Program-made: the position numbers and the translations under genes
Shown: piece after piece, positions 54,767-63,977 of the stretch
How the letters are laid out: each line of letters begins with the position of its first letter
How positions within the stretch are numbered: the stretch's first letter is position 1
Notes under the pieces: generated by a model
The model's database searches: none
The model's input: only the letters and a program-made list of their open reading frames with translations
What the model was told of the DNA's origin: nothing
Assembly (NCBI GenBank): GCA_963717455.1
Contig: OY970336.1
Span: 5,491,369-5,555,368 of the forward strand
Source of the DNA: Bog-473 sp963717455
Lineage (GTDB): Bacteria; Actinomycetota; Acidimicrobiia; Acidimicrobiales; RAAP-2
Length of the DNA: 64,000 nucleotides
Direction: 5' to 3'

Positions 54767-57563
54767 AGACGGCCTGGCGCGTGGGAATGACAACGTCATC
54801 GTCGTTTTGGAGGACGACGACGTCTGACAACTGTCTCGGCGTGCTGAGTGCGTGGTAAAGGTCGACCGTGGCCGGGTCGAGGTCGGCCTCAGCATTGCCG
54901 TCGACAGCTAGCAGGTCGCCCAGCTCCTGCCAGATCCTCTCTCGGGTCGGGTTGTCACCGGCTGCCCGCAAGAGGATGCGCCAGAGGCCCTGGTCGTAGC
55001 GGTCGACCAGTTGGCCCTGGCGGGCCGCCCAGGTGGCGAGCTGTGGGTCCCCGTCGGACAGGGCGAGCTCTGCGAGGGAGACAGCAGCGTCGACGATCTC
55101 AGCGACGATGGCGTAGGAGATGCCCGCAGCCGACGTCCACGGCTCGGGGTTGGCACCAAAGGGCATACCCCGGACGAGCGACAGCGCCGCCCGGAGTCCC
55201 TCGGGCTCACCGCCCGCTGCGAAGGACCGGAACATGGTCCAGTCGGCCCAGACACGTTCGGCCAGGGTGAAGCGCTGGGTGGTGCGGTCGTAGGCGAGGA
55301 GATCGCCGTCGCCGGTGATGGCATCGAGGGAGCGGCGGGTGAGGAGGACGAGGTTGCGGACATAGCCGTCGCTCAGGGCTTTGTCGGGAGAGACGTCGGT
55401 GAGCCAGTCGCCCCGGGTGACGGTGCCTTCGTGGGCCGCCAGGTAGACGAGGAGCTCGACGACGCGCCGGGCCTTGGTCCCCGCGGTCGGAGACACGGCG
55501 TCGAGGAGATCCCGGGCTCCGCCCTCGCCGACGCCAATGGTTGGTTCGCCGACGATCCCGAGGACGATCGGATCGTCCGGTTGTGGCTCGAGTGGAGCGA
55601 CCGCGCCGCCGAAGCACCCGTATGGCTCGTCGGCCGGCCCGGCGTCGGCGGGCGCTTCGGCGAGGTCGAGGAGGGCGTCGACGCTGTCCAGCGTCGCCTC
55701 GTCGACGTGCGCGGACTCGAACGGCTCGAGGGGCTGGCCGTCGAAGCTCGGATTGGCCGGGTCGACGACGAGCGCCGTGCCGGCCGGAGCGAGGGGGCCG
55801 GCCGTGACCAGGTGGAGTGCCGGCGACTGACCCAGCTCGGCGAGCCGGCCGTTCAGTACCGCGGCATCGGCCAAGAGGATGCTTCTCTCCGCTGGCCTCA
55901 GGTGGCTGACCGCTGTGTCGAGGTCGTCGGTGACCATGCCGCGGTCGAGCCGGTCGATCACGCCGTGGCCGAAGCCGACGGCTAGAACCCGCGGTGCACG
56001 GGACCCGGTCGTCGCGGCGAGTTCGGTGCCGACGGCGGCGAGGGTGCCGGTCACCCGGTCGGCAGTGACCTTCATGTGGACGCTTGGGTAGTTGTCGAGG
56101 TTGACGAACAGGGTTCCCTCTGGGCCCTGACCGGCGCTGAAAAGGGTCAGGGGAACCGGTTCTGCGACGACCGTGTCGTCGAGGACACCGGCGTCGGCGC
56201 CGGCCGGCAGGTGCCAGATGGTTGGGTTCCCGGGCCGACCCTCGAACGGCGTGGGAGGTTCCCCGACATCTTCGGTGACGAAGACGTCGAGACCGTCGGG
56301 CCGGACCGCGACGCCGAGCACCGCGGGCCGAGGTGCATCGGCGCGGTCGGTGGCGTGGGCGAGGAGGTCACCGAGGCGGGTGAGCCAGAACACGCCGTCG
56401 GCCCGGGCGTAGTGGCGGAGCGCGAGCTCGAGGTCGGCGAGCGGACTGTGCGCTGAAGGGAGGGGGATGCGCCTGCCGGGAGTGCGCCGCATGCCCTGGC
56501 GCCGCCGCCGGCGCTCGAGCGCGCCAAGGAGTCCGATGGCGCCCAGGCCGAAGATGCCCGCCCCGATGGCGAAGGTCCCGATGTCGTCGCCCTGCCCGCC
56601 CGAGGTGGCGTGGTGAGTCTCGGCGGGATTGTGGACATGGTGTGGACCGCCCGTGGACGCGCTGGGGAGATGTGCTTCCGGTGCGGCACCTGAGGAAGCC
56701 CGAGGATGAGCCGAGGTGTCGCCGTGCAGTGGCGCAACTGCGCCGTGTGGGTTGGCACCGACCGTGCCCTGGACGACCGGCGCCGGCGCGGGTGTCTCGG
56801 GCGCTGCGGCGGGAGGGACGGGTGCCATCGGCTGGGCTGGGGCGACGTCGGGGGCGGCAGCGTCAGGGATGACCAGGGTCCAGCCCGGGTAGATCCAGTG
56901 GGCGTCGCTGAGCGCTCCGCCACCGGGTTGAGGTACGCCGACGTTGGCCGCGTAGATCCTCTCCCAGTCCTCGCCGTTGCCGTAGTAGGCGGCCGCGATG
57001 CCCCACAAGGTGTCACCGGGCACCACGGTGTGCGTCACCGGAGCGGGTTGTGCACCGACCGCTGGCACGGTGTCGGCCGTGAGCTGGGCGACTGGCGCGA
57101 CGGCGGCCACTCTCACCGCGGAGCTGGTCACGGCGGGGGACGCGCCGACGCTGGTGCGTCCTGCCGGCGCGGCGCGGAGTTGGCCGAGAACGACGACGGC
57201 GGTGATGACCGCGGAGACGAGGGCGGAGGTGGCGCGGTGGCTCCCGAGCCGGTGCGACCGGTTCCCTCGGCCCGCGCGGAGGTGGGTGACCACGGTGGCG
57301 GCGACCGAGACGGCGAAGTACGCCCAGACCAGCCAGGCCAGCGATGCGAAGAGGTGCGGCCAGAACGAGTCGGGAATCGGGGTCCGCATCGCCCCCGCGA
57401 CCTGGGCACCGCCCGGGAGATGGTGCGGGAGCGGCCAGCCGATCACGGTGGCCAGGACGACGGGGATCCCCACCACCCCGGCGGCCAGGACGACGAACGC
57501 GCCGAGCCCTTCGACGAGTTGGCGGACCGTGGGCCACGTCAAGGTCTGCGTGCTCGTGGACAT
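54765..57563 (-). CDS. LysM and BTAD-like domain regulatory membrane protein of the Tad locus
   Basis: ATG at 57563 follows AGGAGG, giving a 932-residue protein. Three membrane segments lie in the first 150 residues (LGAFVVLAAGVVGIPVVLATVIG, LFASLAWLVWAYFAVSVAATVV, ALVSAVITAVVVLGQL). A LysM domain follows at about 185-240 (THTVVPGDTLWGIAAAYYGNGEDW, IYPGWTLVIP), then a membrane segment near 340. The C-terminal 250 residues have a winged-helix (KARRVVELLVYLAAHEGTVTR) and a BTAD-like helical region. In actinobacteria such proteins accompany Tad pilus genes. The extreme C-terminus may be replaced, because the stop lies in the ArdC-derived repeat. Confidence 0.82.
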   Translation of the reverse strand: MSTSTQTLTWPTVRQLVEGLGAFVVLAAGVVGIPVVLATVIGWPLPHHLPGGAQVAGAMRTPIPDSFWPHLFASLAWLVWAYFAVSVAATVVTHLRAGRGNRSHRLGSHRATSALVSAVITAVVVLGQLRAAPAGRTSVGASPAVTSSAVRVAAVAPVAQLTADTVPAVGAQPAPVTHTVVPGDTLWGIAAAYYGNGEDWERIYAANVGVPQPGGGALSDAHWIYPGWTLVIPDAAAPDVAPAQPMAPVPPAAAPETPAPAPVVQGTVGANPHGAVAPLHGDTSAHPRASSGAAPEAHLPSASTGGPHHVHNPAETHHATSGGQGDDIGTFAIGAGIFGLGAIGLLGALERRRRRQGMRRTPGRRIPLPSAHSPLADLELALRHYARADGVFWLTRLGDLLAHATDRADAPRPAVLGVAVRPDGLDVFVTEDVGEPPTPFEGRPGNPTIWHLPAGADAGVLDDTVVAEPVPLTLFSAGQGPEGTLFVNLDNYPSVHMKVTADRVTGTLAAVGTELAATTGSRAPRVLAVGFGHGVIDRLDRGMVTDDLDTAVSHLRPAERSILLADAAVLNGRLAELGQSPALHLVTAGPLAPAGTALVVDPANPSFDGQPLEPFESAHVDEATLDSVDALLDLAEAPADAGPADEPYGCFGGAVAPLEPQPDDPIVLGIVGEPTIGVGEGGARDLLDAVSPTAGTKARRVVELLVYLAAHEGTVTRGDWLTDVSPDKALSDGYVRNLVLLTRRSLDAITGDGDLLAYDRTTQRFTLAERVWADWTMFRSFAAGGEPEGLRAALSLVRGMPFGANPEPWTSAAGISYAIVAEIVDAAVSLAELALSDGDPQLATWAARQGQLVDRYDQGLWRILLRAAGDNPTRERIWQELGDLLAVDGNAEADLDPATVDLYHALSTPRQLSDVVVLQNDDDVVIPTRQAV

Positions 57564-57565
57564 GA

Positions 57566-58093
57566 TCAACCTCCTGTGGTGACGCCGCTCACGTCGGTGG
57601 CGGACTCGGTCACGTTGATCTGCAAGCTGCCGACGCCGATGATGCCGAGCAGCTGGGTCTGCAGTCGGTAGCTGATCTGGGCGTAGACGGTGTCGCCCTG
57701 CACCCAGGCGGTGCCGGGATGGCCCGAGGCCGCCATGTAGCTCTCGGCCGCGGCGGCCGCCGTGTTGGGGTCGAGCGCGACCGTGCCGGCGTGCAGCGCG
57801 CTGACGTCGAGGGAGCCCGCACCCGCCCGGGCGGCCTGTTCGGCTTCGGAGGCCGCCGCCTGCTTCGCGTCGAAGTAGTGGCCGCCGTCGGCGACGAGAC
57901 CGGCCAGGGCGAGGAACATGGTCATGAAGATGCACGTCATGGCCAGGATCGATCCGTCCTCAAGACGCTGCCGCGGTGACCTCCGGGGGGCCTGCAGCCG
58001 ACGGAGGTGTCGGGCCGTGACGCTGCCCCTCGTGACACTGCCCCTCGTGACACTGCCCCTCGTGACGCTGGCCTTCATGGCCGGGCCGTTCAT
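57566..58093 (-). CDS. TadG-like pilus protein
   Basis: The ATG overlaps the TadE-like stop (ATGA). The 175-residue product has an unusual repeated N-terminus (SVTRG four times). A typical Tad N-terminal membrane segment follows, DGSILAMTCIFMTMFLALAGLVADGG, then the DAKQAAASEAEQAARAGA helix and a periplasmic domain ending in ESATDVSGVTTGG. TadG-type minor pseudopilins anchor the Flp pilus machinery. The next gene (LysM-BTAD) starts three bases later. The N-terminal repeats are described separately. Confidence 0.75.
   Translation of the reverse strand: MNGPAMKASVTRGSVTRGSVTRGSVTARHLRRLQAPRRSPRQRLEDGSILAMTCIFMTMFLALAGLVADGGHYFDAKQAAASEAEQAARAGAGSLDVSALHAGTVALDPNTAAAAAESYMAASGHPGTAWVQGDTVYAQISYRLQTQLLGIIGVGSLQINVTESATDVSGVTTGG
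58010..58069. repeat. 15-base tandem repeat within the TadG-like coding region
   Basis: Three near-identical copies of GCCCCTCGTGACACT (58025, 58040, 58055) follow one degenerate copy (58010). Fifteen bases keep the frame, and on the minus strand each unit encodes SVTRG. Copy number could vary by slippage without breaking the gene. Confidence 0.8.
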
Positions 58094-58548
58094 GAGACTC
58101 CCTGTGTCGCGACGGCGCGGAAGGGGTCGATGTGCGCGGTGGAAGTCGCACTCAAGGTCTTTTCGCCCGGCATGCCCGGGACGGACACGTCGGCCAGGCT
58201 GGTGACGCAGATGACGGTGACCGACACCCAGCCCCCGGCCACGAAGTTCGACGTGTCGACGGTGATCTCCGGCGCGGTGCAGGTGAGGCCCGCACCGGCG
58301 AGGGAGGCCTGCGCCGCGGTGGTCGCCTGAGCCTCGGCGTCGGAGGGATCGACCTGGACGACCGCGGCCTGGACCCCGGCGCGCGCCGCGGACTCGACGT
58401 CTCCTTGGGCCGAGTCGACCCGGCCGAGGGCGATCATCAGGACGATGACGATCAGGAGGACCGGGGCGACGATCACCAACTCGGCGATGGCCGACCCCTC
58501 TTCTCCTCGCGCCCGGCGGCACCGATGAGCGATTGCTCCGCTAGCCAC
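58090..58548 (-). CDS. TadE-like pilus protein
   Basis: The 152-residue protein has the TadE signature: a basic start, GEEGSAIAELVIVAPVLLIVIVLMIALGRV as N-terminal membrane helix, DVESAARAGVQAAVV, and a periplasmic domain with two Cys (LTCTAPE, VICVTSL). TadE-type minor pilins need prepilin peptidase processing near the Gly-Ser boundary. It overlaps both the preceding TadE-like gene by eight bases and the following TadG-like gene. Confidence 0.83.
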   Translation of the reverse strand: MASGAIAHRCRRARGEEGSAIAELVIVAPVLLIVIVLMIALGRVDSAQGDVESAARAGVQAAVVQVDPSDAEAQATTAAQASLAGAGLTCTAPEITVDTSNFVAGGWVSVTVICVTSLADVSVPGMPGEKTLSATSTAHIDPFRAVATQGVS

Positions 58549-59002
58549 TTGGTCGGTACTCCTGGATGGGGGCGTCGCTCGTGGCCGACACGGTGAGGTC
58601 GAGCCAGGGGATGATCGCCTGGGCCCGTCCGGTCACGGTGACCTGGGCGACTGCACCGGGGAGCGTCGTCGTCGAGACGTGCGCGTCGGCGAGCGTCCCG
58701 GGCCCGGTGGTGGCGATGAACCCGTAGGCGGCCTTGGTGCCCGCGTTCTGTGACGAGCCGTAGCCCGAGGCCACCTGGCTGCCCTGTTCGGCCGCAGCGC
58801 GGGCCAGGTGGGCGGCGTGGGACCACAGGGCGAACTGGACGCCGACGACGACGAGGAGGAAGAAGACCGGGAGGCAGATGACGAAGTCGGCGAAGCCGTC
58901 TTCGCCGCGCGGCCTGCGTACCCACGTCCACGTCCGTGCCGCACTCCGCTGCCACCCCGCCTGTCGCCGCGGGACGACGGGCCGCTCTGACGCCAAGGTC
59001 AC
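58541..59002 (-). CDS. TadE-like pilus protein, second copy
   Basis: A GTG at 59002 overlaps the upstream stop (GTGA). The 153-residue product has the basic N-terminus WVRRPRGEDGFADFVICLPVFFLLVVVGVQFALWS, the TadE-type membrane helix. HLARAAAEQGSQVASGYG and a periplasmic beta domain ending APIQEYRPSG follow. It differs from the other TadE-like protein in the region after the helix, so the two are paralogues rather than recent copies. Minor pilin assembly is the likely role. Confidence 0.8.
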   Translation of the reverse strand: MTLASERPVVPRRQAGWQRSAARTWTWVRRPRGEDGFADFVICLPVFFLLVVVGVQFALWSHAAHLARAAAEQGSQVASGYGSSQNAGTKAAYGFIATTGPGTLADAHVSTTTLPGAVAQVTVTGRAQAIIPWLDLTVSATSDAPIQEYRPSG

Positions 59003-59310
59003 GGGGTCTGGATGTTGTTGGCCGTCGTCGTGAGCTTGGCCACGATGATGCCGACGATGACGATGGCGGCGGCCACGACCAGGGCGGTGACGACCACCCA
59101 CGAGGCGATCTCGCCGCGTTCGTCGCCCGCGATGAGGTTGGTCCGGGCGGACACATAGGCGCGGAGCAAACTGAGGGTCGACCTGACCGACTCGAAGGCC
59201 GATCGGACGACGGCGCGCGCCATGGCCCCGACCTTCTCGCTGTCGTTCGACTTGCGGTTTGGCTTTGGATTCGCACTGTCGCTCGAGTTGGTGTCGTCTG
59301 GCGGTGCCAT
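58999..59310 (-). CDS. Flp-type pilin-like small membrane protein
   Basis: The 103-residue protein has a hydrophilic first half (DDTNSSDSANPKPNRKSNDSEK) and then RAYVSARTNLIAGDERGEIASWVVVTALVVAAAIVIVGIIVAKLTTTANNI. A charged ERGE before a long hydrophobic helix resembles Flp/Tad pilins cut by a prepilin peptidase. It lies where the flp gene is expected, between tadC and the tadE-like genes. The long N-terminal extension is unusual for Flp, so a related minor component is possible. Confidence 0.65.
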   Translation of the reverse strand: MAPPDDTNSSDSANPKPNRKSNDSEKVGAMARAVVRSAFESVRSTLSLLRAYVSARTNLIAGDERGEIASWVVVTALVVAAAIVIVGIIVAKLTTTANNIQTP

Positions 59311-59337
59311 GGGGCTCCTTTCGCTGGTGGGTGGGGG

Positions 59338-60241
59338 TCAGAGGTGGCTGCCGGTGAAGGCGGCGAGGGCGGGGTAAAAGACGAGGACGCCGTAACCGGC
59401 CATGAGCAGCACGCCCGGCAGCAGCATCTTTTGGGTGACGGCCTGGGCCGCGTCCTCGAGGGCGGCGGTCTCCTTGAGGCGCAACGCCTTGGCCTTGGCG
59501 TCGAGCGAGTCGCGGATGCGGGCCCCGTCGCCGGCCCCAGCCATGGCCCGGGCCAGATCGGTGAGCTCGGGCAGGTTGAAGCGCCAGCGCGAGGGCCTCG
59601 AGCCCTTCGTACGGCTGCTTGCGGTACGCCTGCGCCCACAGCAGAGACTGGGCGATCTCCTCCATGGCCCAGTCGGTCGAGGAGACACTGGCGGCGACCT
59701 CGAGGGCGCTCGACCACCCCATGGCCCCCGCCATGGCCATCGACACCAGCGACGCGTAGGTGGACAGCGAATGGCAGAAGTGCCGACGGCGCCGCTCGGC
59801 CGCCTTGTGCAGATCGACGAAGGGGCTCACCAGCCCGGCGGCACCGAAGACGAGCACGCCGAGGGCGGGGACTTCGAAGCTGAGGTGGACGCCGATGGCC
59901 CCGAGAGCGGCCCAGAGCGCCGGGCCGAGCAGCGCCAGTCCGGTGCCGTAGCCGACGACCTTGAGCGCGAAGGTCTCGACGGGGGTCCCGGTGATGGCGA
60001 GGTCGGGCAGGACGATGTCGGCCAGGCGGGGGATCTTCTTCACGTTGCCCTCGACAAGGTGCCCGGCGAGGCGCCGGGCACCGGTGACCCGCTGACCGAC
60101 GACGTCGAAGGGGGCGGGCGCGTGCTGCCCATTCAGCCGGTCAAGCGCGGCTCGCAATGTCAGCGGTGGAGGGAACAGGCCCCAGAGCAGCGTGGCCAGA
60201 CCGACACCGATCCCGAGTCCGGCGACGATCATCAGTGCCAT
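59338..60241 (-). CDS. tadC: TadC-like pilus assembly membrane protein, one frameshift
   Basis: ATG at 60241 opens MALMIVAGLGIGVGLATLLWG, followed by further membrane segments (LALLGPALWAALGAIGVHL, LGVLVFGAAGLVSPFVD) and the T2SF core HFCHSLSTYASLVSMAMAGAMGW. Near 59583 one extra base breaks LALRFNLPEL. The rest continues LARAMAGAGDGARIRDSLD and ends with a membrane helix (LLMAGYGVLVFYPALAAFTG). TadC and TadB form the inner-membrane platform driven by TadA. The complete protein would have about 300 residues. Confidence 0.82.
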
Positions 60242-61089
60242 CTACTGCACCCTGCTTTCAAGAGGCCGGTCATCGAAGAGGCGGGGCATGGGCACCGGGC
60301 GTGCCAGGCGGTTCATGGCGGCGAACCCGCAGGCGAACAGTGAGGCCGCGGCCAAAGCGCGACCTGGCCGGCCGGGGTCCCGAAAGGCCTGAAGTAGCCG
60401 TGGCCGACGACCAGGATCCCCAGGGTGAAGACGAGGGTCACCGCGATCACCAGGCGCATGTCGCGCCGCGGCTTGGACCGGGCCACCTCGGTGCGCTGCC
60501 ACAGCGCGATCTGCTCGCGCGTATTCGCGGCCGCGCCGGCCAAGAGGCCGCCCAGGTCCGAGCCGCCGAAGCGGGCAGCCAGGATGAGCGGGGCGATCGC
60601 CTCGTCCGCGGCGGCGTCAGCGAGGTCAGCGGCGAAGGCGTAGAGGGCCGCGTCGAGCGCGCTGCCGCTCTTGATGCGCACGATCAGGCGGGCGACCTGT
60701 GCCCTGATGGCCGGCGGGGCGCCCGGTTCGGTCGACTCGATGGCGGCGAGCAGGCCGCGATGGGCGGCCACGCTGTCGCGCAGCGCCTCGATCCAGGTGG
60801 CCAGGGCCTCGAGCCGACCCACGACACGCCGCGAGGTGCTCGGCTCGAGCGCGGAGCGCAGGGTCCAGCCGATCGCCCCGCCGATGACGGCTCCTACGGG
60901 CCAGTGGGTGAACAGCCCGACGACGACGGCGAGAACGACTGCGCAGAGCGCGCCCTGGCGGTTGACCGGATCGATGCGCTTACTGAAGGACGGTCGTCGT
61001 GTCGGCCGGGCCGTGGACCAGATGCCCGAAATGACCAGCGCGAGACCCACGCCGACGCCGGCACCGAAGAGGACGACGACTGCGGTCAT
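60242..61089 (-). CDS. tadB: TadB-like pilus assembly membrane protein, one frameshift
   Basis: ATG at 61089 overlaps the TadA stop. Membrane segments VVVLFGAGVGVGLALVISG, GALCAVVLAVVVGLFTHWP and VGAVIGGAIGWTL precede the T2SF-type domain LEALRDSVAAHRGLLAAIES and APLILAARFGGSDLGGLLA. Near 60350 a base is missing. The conserved end (ASLFACGFAAMNRLARPVPM) runs in the next frame to 60242, where it abuts the tadC start. The protein has about 282 residues and is the partner of TadC in the secretion platform. Confidence 0.82.
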
Positions 61090-62387
61090 CGCCCGTAGAC
61101 CTGATGGAGCGGGGCCTCGTAGCCGACGTCGGACAGGCGGTCGCGCAGCCCCGGCGGTACGGAGAGGTGGTGCACCGCGGGACCACCGCCTTCGGGTTCG
61201 GCGAAGATCTCGCTCGAGATGACGTGGGGGCCGTCGGAGTCCTCCACCACGCGCACCGAGGACACGTAGCGCCGGGCCAGACCAGAGGTGTCGGGGCGTT
61301 TGCGCACGAAGATCACCAGATCCAGTGCCTGGGCGCTGAGCTGGGCCGCCGCCTGGTCGCTCAGGTGCTTAGGCGACTGGGAGGCGTACGTCTTGATCTT
61401 CCCGAAGGTGCCCTCGGTCGAGTCGGCGTGGATGGTGCACATGGATCCCGCCTTGCCCGCCGTCATGGCGTTGAGCATGGGGACGATCTCGTCGCCGAGG
61501 ACCTCGCCCACGATCACCCGGTCGGCGTCGTGGCGGTTGGCGCGCTGCACCAAATAGTCCATGGACACCGCTCCTTGTCCTTCGGTGTTGGCCTCGCGGG
61601 TCTCCCAGGCCACGCAGTCGGGATGGCGATGGGGCAACTCGTGCAGACCCAGCTCGTAGGAGAGCTCGATGGTGACGATCCGATCCGCCGGGTCCGCCTC
61701 GGCGGCCAGCGCGCGGAGCAGCGTCGTCTTGCCGGCGTCGGTGCCGCCCGAGATGATCATGTTCAACCGGGCCCGCACCGCGGCGCGCAGGAACCGGGTC
61801 AGCTCGTCGCTGAGCGAGTCGGCCAGGTCGTCGAGGGTGGGATCGACCAGGCGGTGGCGTCGGATCGACACGCACGGGCGGTTCGACACCTCGATCATGG
61901 CCGAGAGCCGGTGCCCGCCAGCGAGGTGGAGGTCGACGACGGGCTTGGCGGCGTCGATCCGGCGTTCTCCGCCGGTGTGGTGGGCCCGGGCGGCCCGCTG
62001 GACCAGCTCAACCAGGTCCTCGTCGCTGTCCGCGATCGCCTCGACCCGTTCTTTGGTGCCATCCGCGCGTTTCACCCACACGTGGTCGGCCCCGTTGATG
62101 TTGATGTTCTCGATGTCGTCCTCGTCGAGGAACAGTTGGAGGCGCCCGAGTCCCAATTGCGTGGCGACGAGGCGGCGGATGATCTGGTCCTCCTCTTCGG
62201 CACTCGGCGTGGTGACGCCCCGCTCGACCATCGAGCGGGCCGCCTCGTCGATGGCTTCGCGGGCGAGCTTCTCGACGAAGGCGCGGCGATCGCCCTCGCT
62301 CATGCCCGCGGTCCCGTAGCGGACGATGCCGTCGGCGACGTGCTCGGTGGCGTAGGTCTCGAGCTCTCGGCGTTCGGCGTCGTTCAC
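61086..62387 (-). CDS. tadA: TadA/CpaF-type secretion ATPase
   Basis: The intact 433-residue hexameric ATPase has a CpaF-type N-terminal domain (LFLDEDDIENININGADHVWVKRADG). Walker A is ISGGTDAGKTTLLRAL near residue 215. An Asp-box region follows (IVTIELSYELGLHELPH), then Walker B DRVIVGEVLGDEIVPMLNAM and the His box SMCTIHADSTEG. It powers extension of Tad/Flp pili from the cytoplasmic side. The start overlaps the upstream small gene, and the stop overlaps tadB. Confidence 0.93.
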   Translation of the reverse strand: MNDAERRELETYATEHVADGIVRYGTAGMSEGDRRAFVEKLAREAIDEAARSMVERGVTTPSAEEEDQIIRRLVATQLGLGRLQLFLDEDDIENININGADHVWVKRADGTKERVEAIADSDEDLVELVQRAARAHHTGGERRIDAAKPVVDLHLAGGHRLSAMIEVSNRPCVSIRRHRLVDPTLDDLADSLSDELTRFLRAAVRARLNMIISGGTDAGKTTLLRALAAEADPADRIVTIELSYELGLHELPHRHPDCVAWETREANTEGQGAVSMDYLVQRANRHDADRVIVGEVLGDEIVPMLNAMTAGKAGSMCTIHADSTEGTFGKIKTYASQSPKHLSDQAAAQLSAQALDLVIFVRKRPDTSGLARRYVSSVRVVEDSDGPHVISSEIFAEPEGGGPAVHHLSVPPGLRDRLSDVGYEAPLHQVYGR

Positions 62388-62617
62388 GTGCGTGCCCTCC
62401 CGTTCGATCCGGCTGCTACGGACACTGCCGCGTCGGGGGTCCGCTGCGACGACGGCGCTTCGTCCGACTGCCTCGGGGTCTCGAAATCGACCGGCGCTGG
62501 GCGGGCGCCGTCGTGCTCATGGGGCGCGGGGTCGACGAGGTCAGCTGCGTCGGCGACCTCGACCGGGGCCGGCTCCTCGCCGCCCGCTGCTGCGTTGCCC
62601 ACTGCTTCGCTGTGCAC
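62384..62617 (-). CDS. Small disordered protein upstream of tadA, start uncertain
   Basis: The stop overlaps the tadA start (ATGA). The 77 residues from the GTG at 62617 are acidic and disordered (EEPAPVEVADAADLVDPAPH). Upstream in the same frame lies an amphipathic helix LERTALLKWAATLIASLG up to about 62690, adjacent to the tadZ stop. A longer version with an unrecognised start is therefore possible. It could be a small TadA-binding factor. No family is recognised. Confidence 0.45.
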   Translation of the reverse strand: MHSEAVGNAAAGGEEPAPVEVADAADLVDPAPHEHDGARPAPVDFETPRQSDEAPSSQRTPDAAVSVAAGSNGRART

Positions 62618-62690
62618 TGCTTCGGTGCCGGCTGCTTCGATGCCCAGTGAAGCGATCAGCGTGGCGGCCCACTTGAGGAGCGCGGTGCGC

Positions 62691-63341
62691 TCAAGTCGCT
62701 TGAGAGCGCACTTGTTGGCTCAGCGCGTCCGCGGCCTTGCGATCGTCGGGCATCGCCGGGCCGAGGGCGACGCCGAGGGTCCTGCCGATCTCGGCCCCCG
62801 AATAGCCCCCCGAGCCGGCGGGGACGACCAGGAGCTGGCGGTCACGCAGCTCACTCACCAAGCCGGGCAAGGCGGCCCGGAGATGGACGATCCCCTCGAG
62901 CGTCGGATGGCACAGGAGGACCAGGACGTCGCTGTGTGCAGACGTCGGCGATGCCGCCGGCGAAGTGCGGGAGGAGCCGGCCGGCGTCGACGACCACGTC
63001 GGCGTCGAGGGCGCCGAGCGCCTCCACGACGGCGGGCCGGCCTTCTCGTTGGCCACCGCGCCAGCGACGCCGAGAGGCCGAAGAGGACGGGGAGGCCACC
63101 GGGGAGACGCTCGACGTGGTCCCACACGGCGTCGGGGTTGAGCGACCGCCTGGGCCACGGCGAACAGCGAGGCCAAGCCGAGGGCGGTCGTCGAGCCGAA
63201 ACGCGGAGCCAGGTCGCCGCCGAAGGGATCCGCTTCGACGAGCAGGACCCGACGCCCTCTGGGCCAGCTCGCGCCGAGCGCGGTGGCTGCGGTGGTCACG
63301 CCGGGCGAACCCTTGAGCGAGGCGAGGGTGACGACGGTCAC
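62691..63341 (-). CDS. tadZ: TadZ/CpaE-like MinD-type ATPase, disrupted by several indels
   Basis: A GTG at 63341, overlapping the cpaB stop, opens MTVVTLASLKGSPGVTTAAT, a deviant Walker A of MinD/ParA-type proteins, and VLLVEADPFGGDLAPRFG. The frame is then lost around 63140, 63055, 63030 and 62945. Conserved pieces appear in other frames: NPDAVWDHVERLPGGLPVLF, ALGALDADVVVDAGRLLPHF and HSDVLVLLCHPTLEGIVHL. The end (VPAGSGGYSGAEIGRTLGVAL) is back in the first frame. TadZ localises the Tad machine. Four indels point to poor sequence or a pseudogene. Confidence 0.75.
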   Translation of the reverse strand: MTVVTLASLKGSPGVTTAATALGASWPRGRRVLLVEADPFGGDLAPRFGSTTALGLASLFAVAQAVAQPRRRVGPRRASPRWPPRPLRPLGVAGAVANEKAGPPSWRRSAPSTPTWSSTPAGSSRTSPAASPTSAHSDVLVLLCHPTLEGIVHLRAALPGLVSELRDRQLLVVPAGSGGYSGAEIGRTLGVALGPAMPDDRKAADALSQQVRSQAT

Positions 63342-63977
63342 TTCTTCCCCTCGCGCACCAGCGAGAGCCCGATCTGGTCGGCTGCAGCGTAGGCGGTGAC
63401 CGTGGCGGCATCGGAACTCGGGACCTCGAGCAGACCGACGACTCATACTGGCTTTGGTTCGTCGGTGGCGGACCCACCGCGAACACCGTGGCTCGGCCCA
63501 CCAGCGTCGAGCCGATCGTTCCTCCGATGGTCGAGCCCTGCCCGGCCTGGGGAACGGCGATGACCTCGACGCTGTCACCGGCGACGGGGGCGCCGAGGGG
63601 ATCTGGTCGCCCTTGAGCAACATGCCGACGACCTGTTCACCGGCGCCCAACTGTGGGGTGGTCGAGAGCATCTGGCGGACCATGACCTGGCCGGCGTAGA
63701 CGGGGGTGTCGAGCTGCTGGCCGACCAGGGCGGCCGACCCGGCGGCGGACATGGCCGTGATGTCCCCCGAGGCGGGAATGCTGGCGGTGGCCAGGTCGCT
63801 CGGGGTGAGCACGGTGCCGGCCGGCAAGCTCTTGGCGGCGACGACGATCGGCACACGGTTGGCGGAGGATTCGAACAGCGATCCGGCGACTGCGGCGCAC
63901 ACGAGGACCAGAGCCACGCCGAGGCCGATCTGCCAGGGGCGGCGCTGGTAGGTGGCGGTGCTCAGACCGAAGACCAC
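63338..63977 (-). CDS. cpaB: CpaB/RcpC-like SAF-domain pilus protein, two indels
   Basis: The GTG at 63977 starts a protein with a membrane segment (IGLGVALVLVCAAVAGSLF) and a SAF domain (VPIVVAAKSLPAGTVLTPSD, ASIPASGDITAM, VYAGQVMVRQML). After KGDQIP near 63600 and again near 63440 the frame changes. The continuation is VEVIAVPQAGQGSTIGGTIG, LVGRATVFAVGPPPTNQ and AAADQIGLSLVREGKK. CpaB/RcpC proteins sit in the envelope and assist Flp secretion. It is the first visible gene of the minus-strand Tad operon; upstream sequence lies outside the window. Confidence 0.78.

Noticed and set aside
58010..58069. Tandem 15-base repeats as a CRISPR array
   Set aside because: The units are adjacent with no spacers and lie in frame inside a tadG-like gene.
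61104..63392. Plus-strand open frame of 762 codons opposite tadA and tadZ
   Set aside because: It is the complement of conserved ATPase genes, with no recognisable motif.
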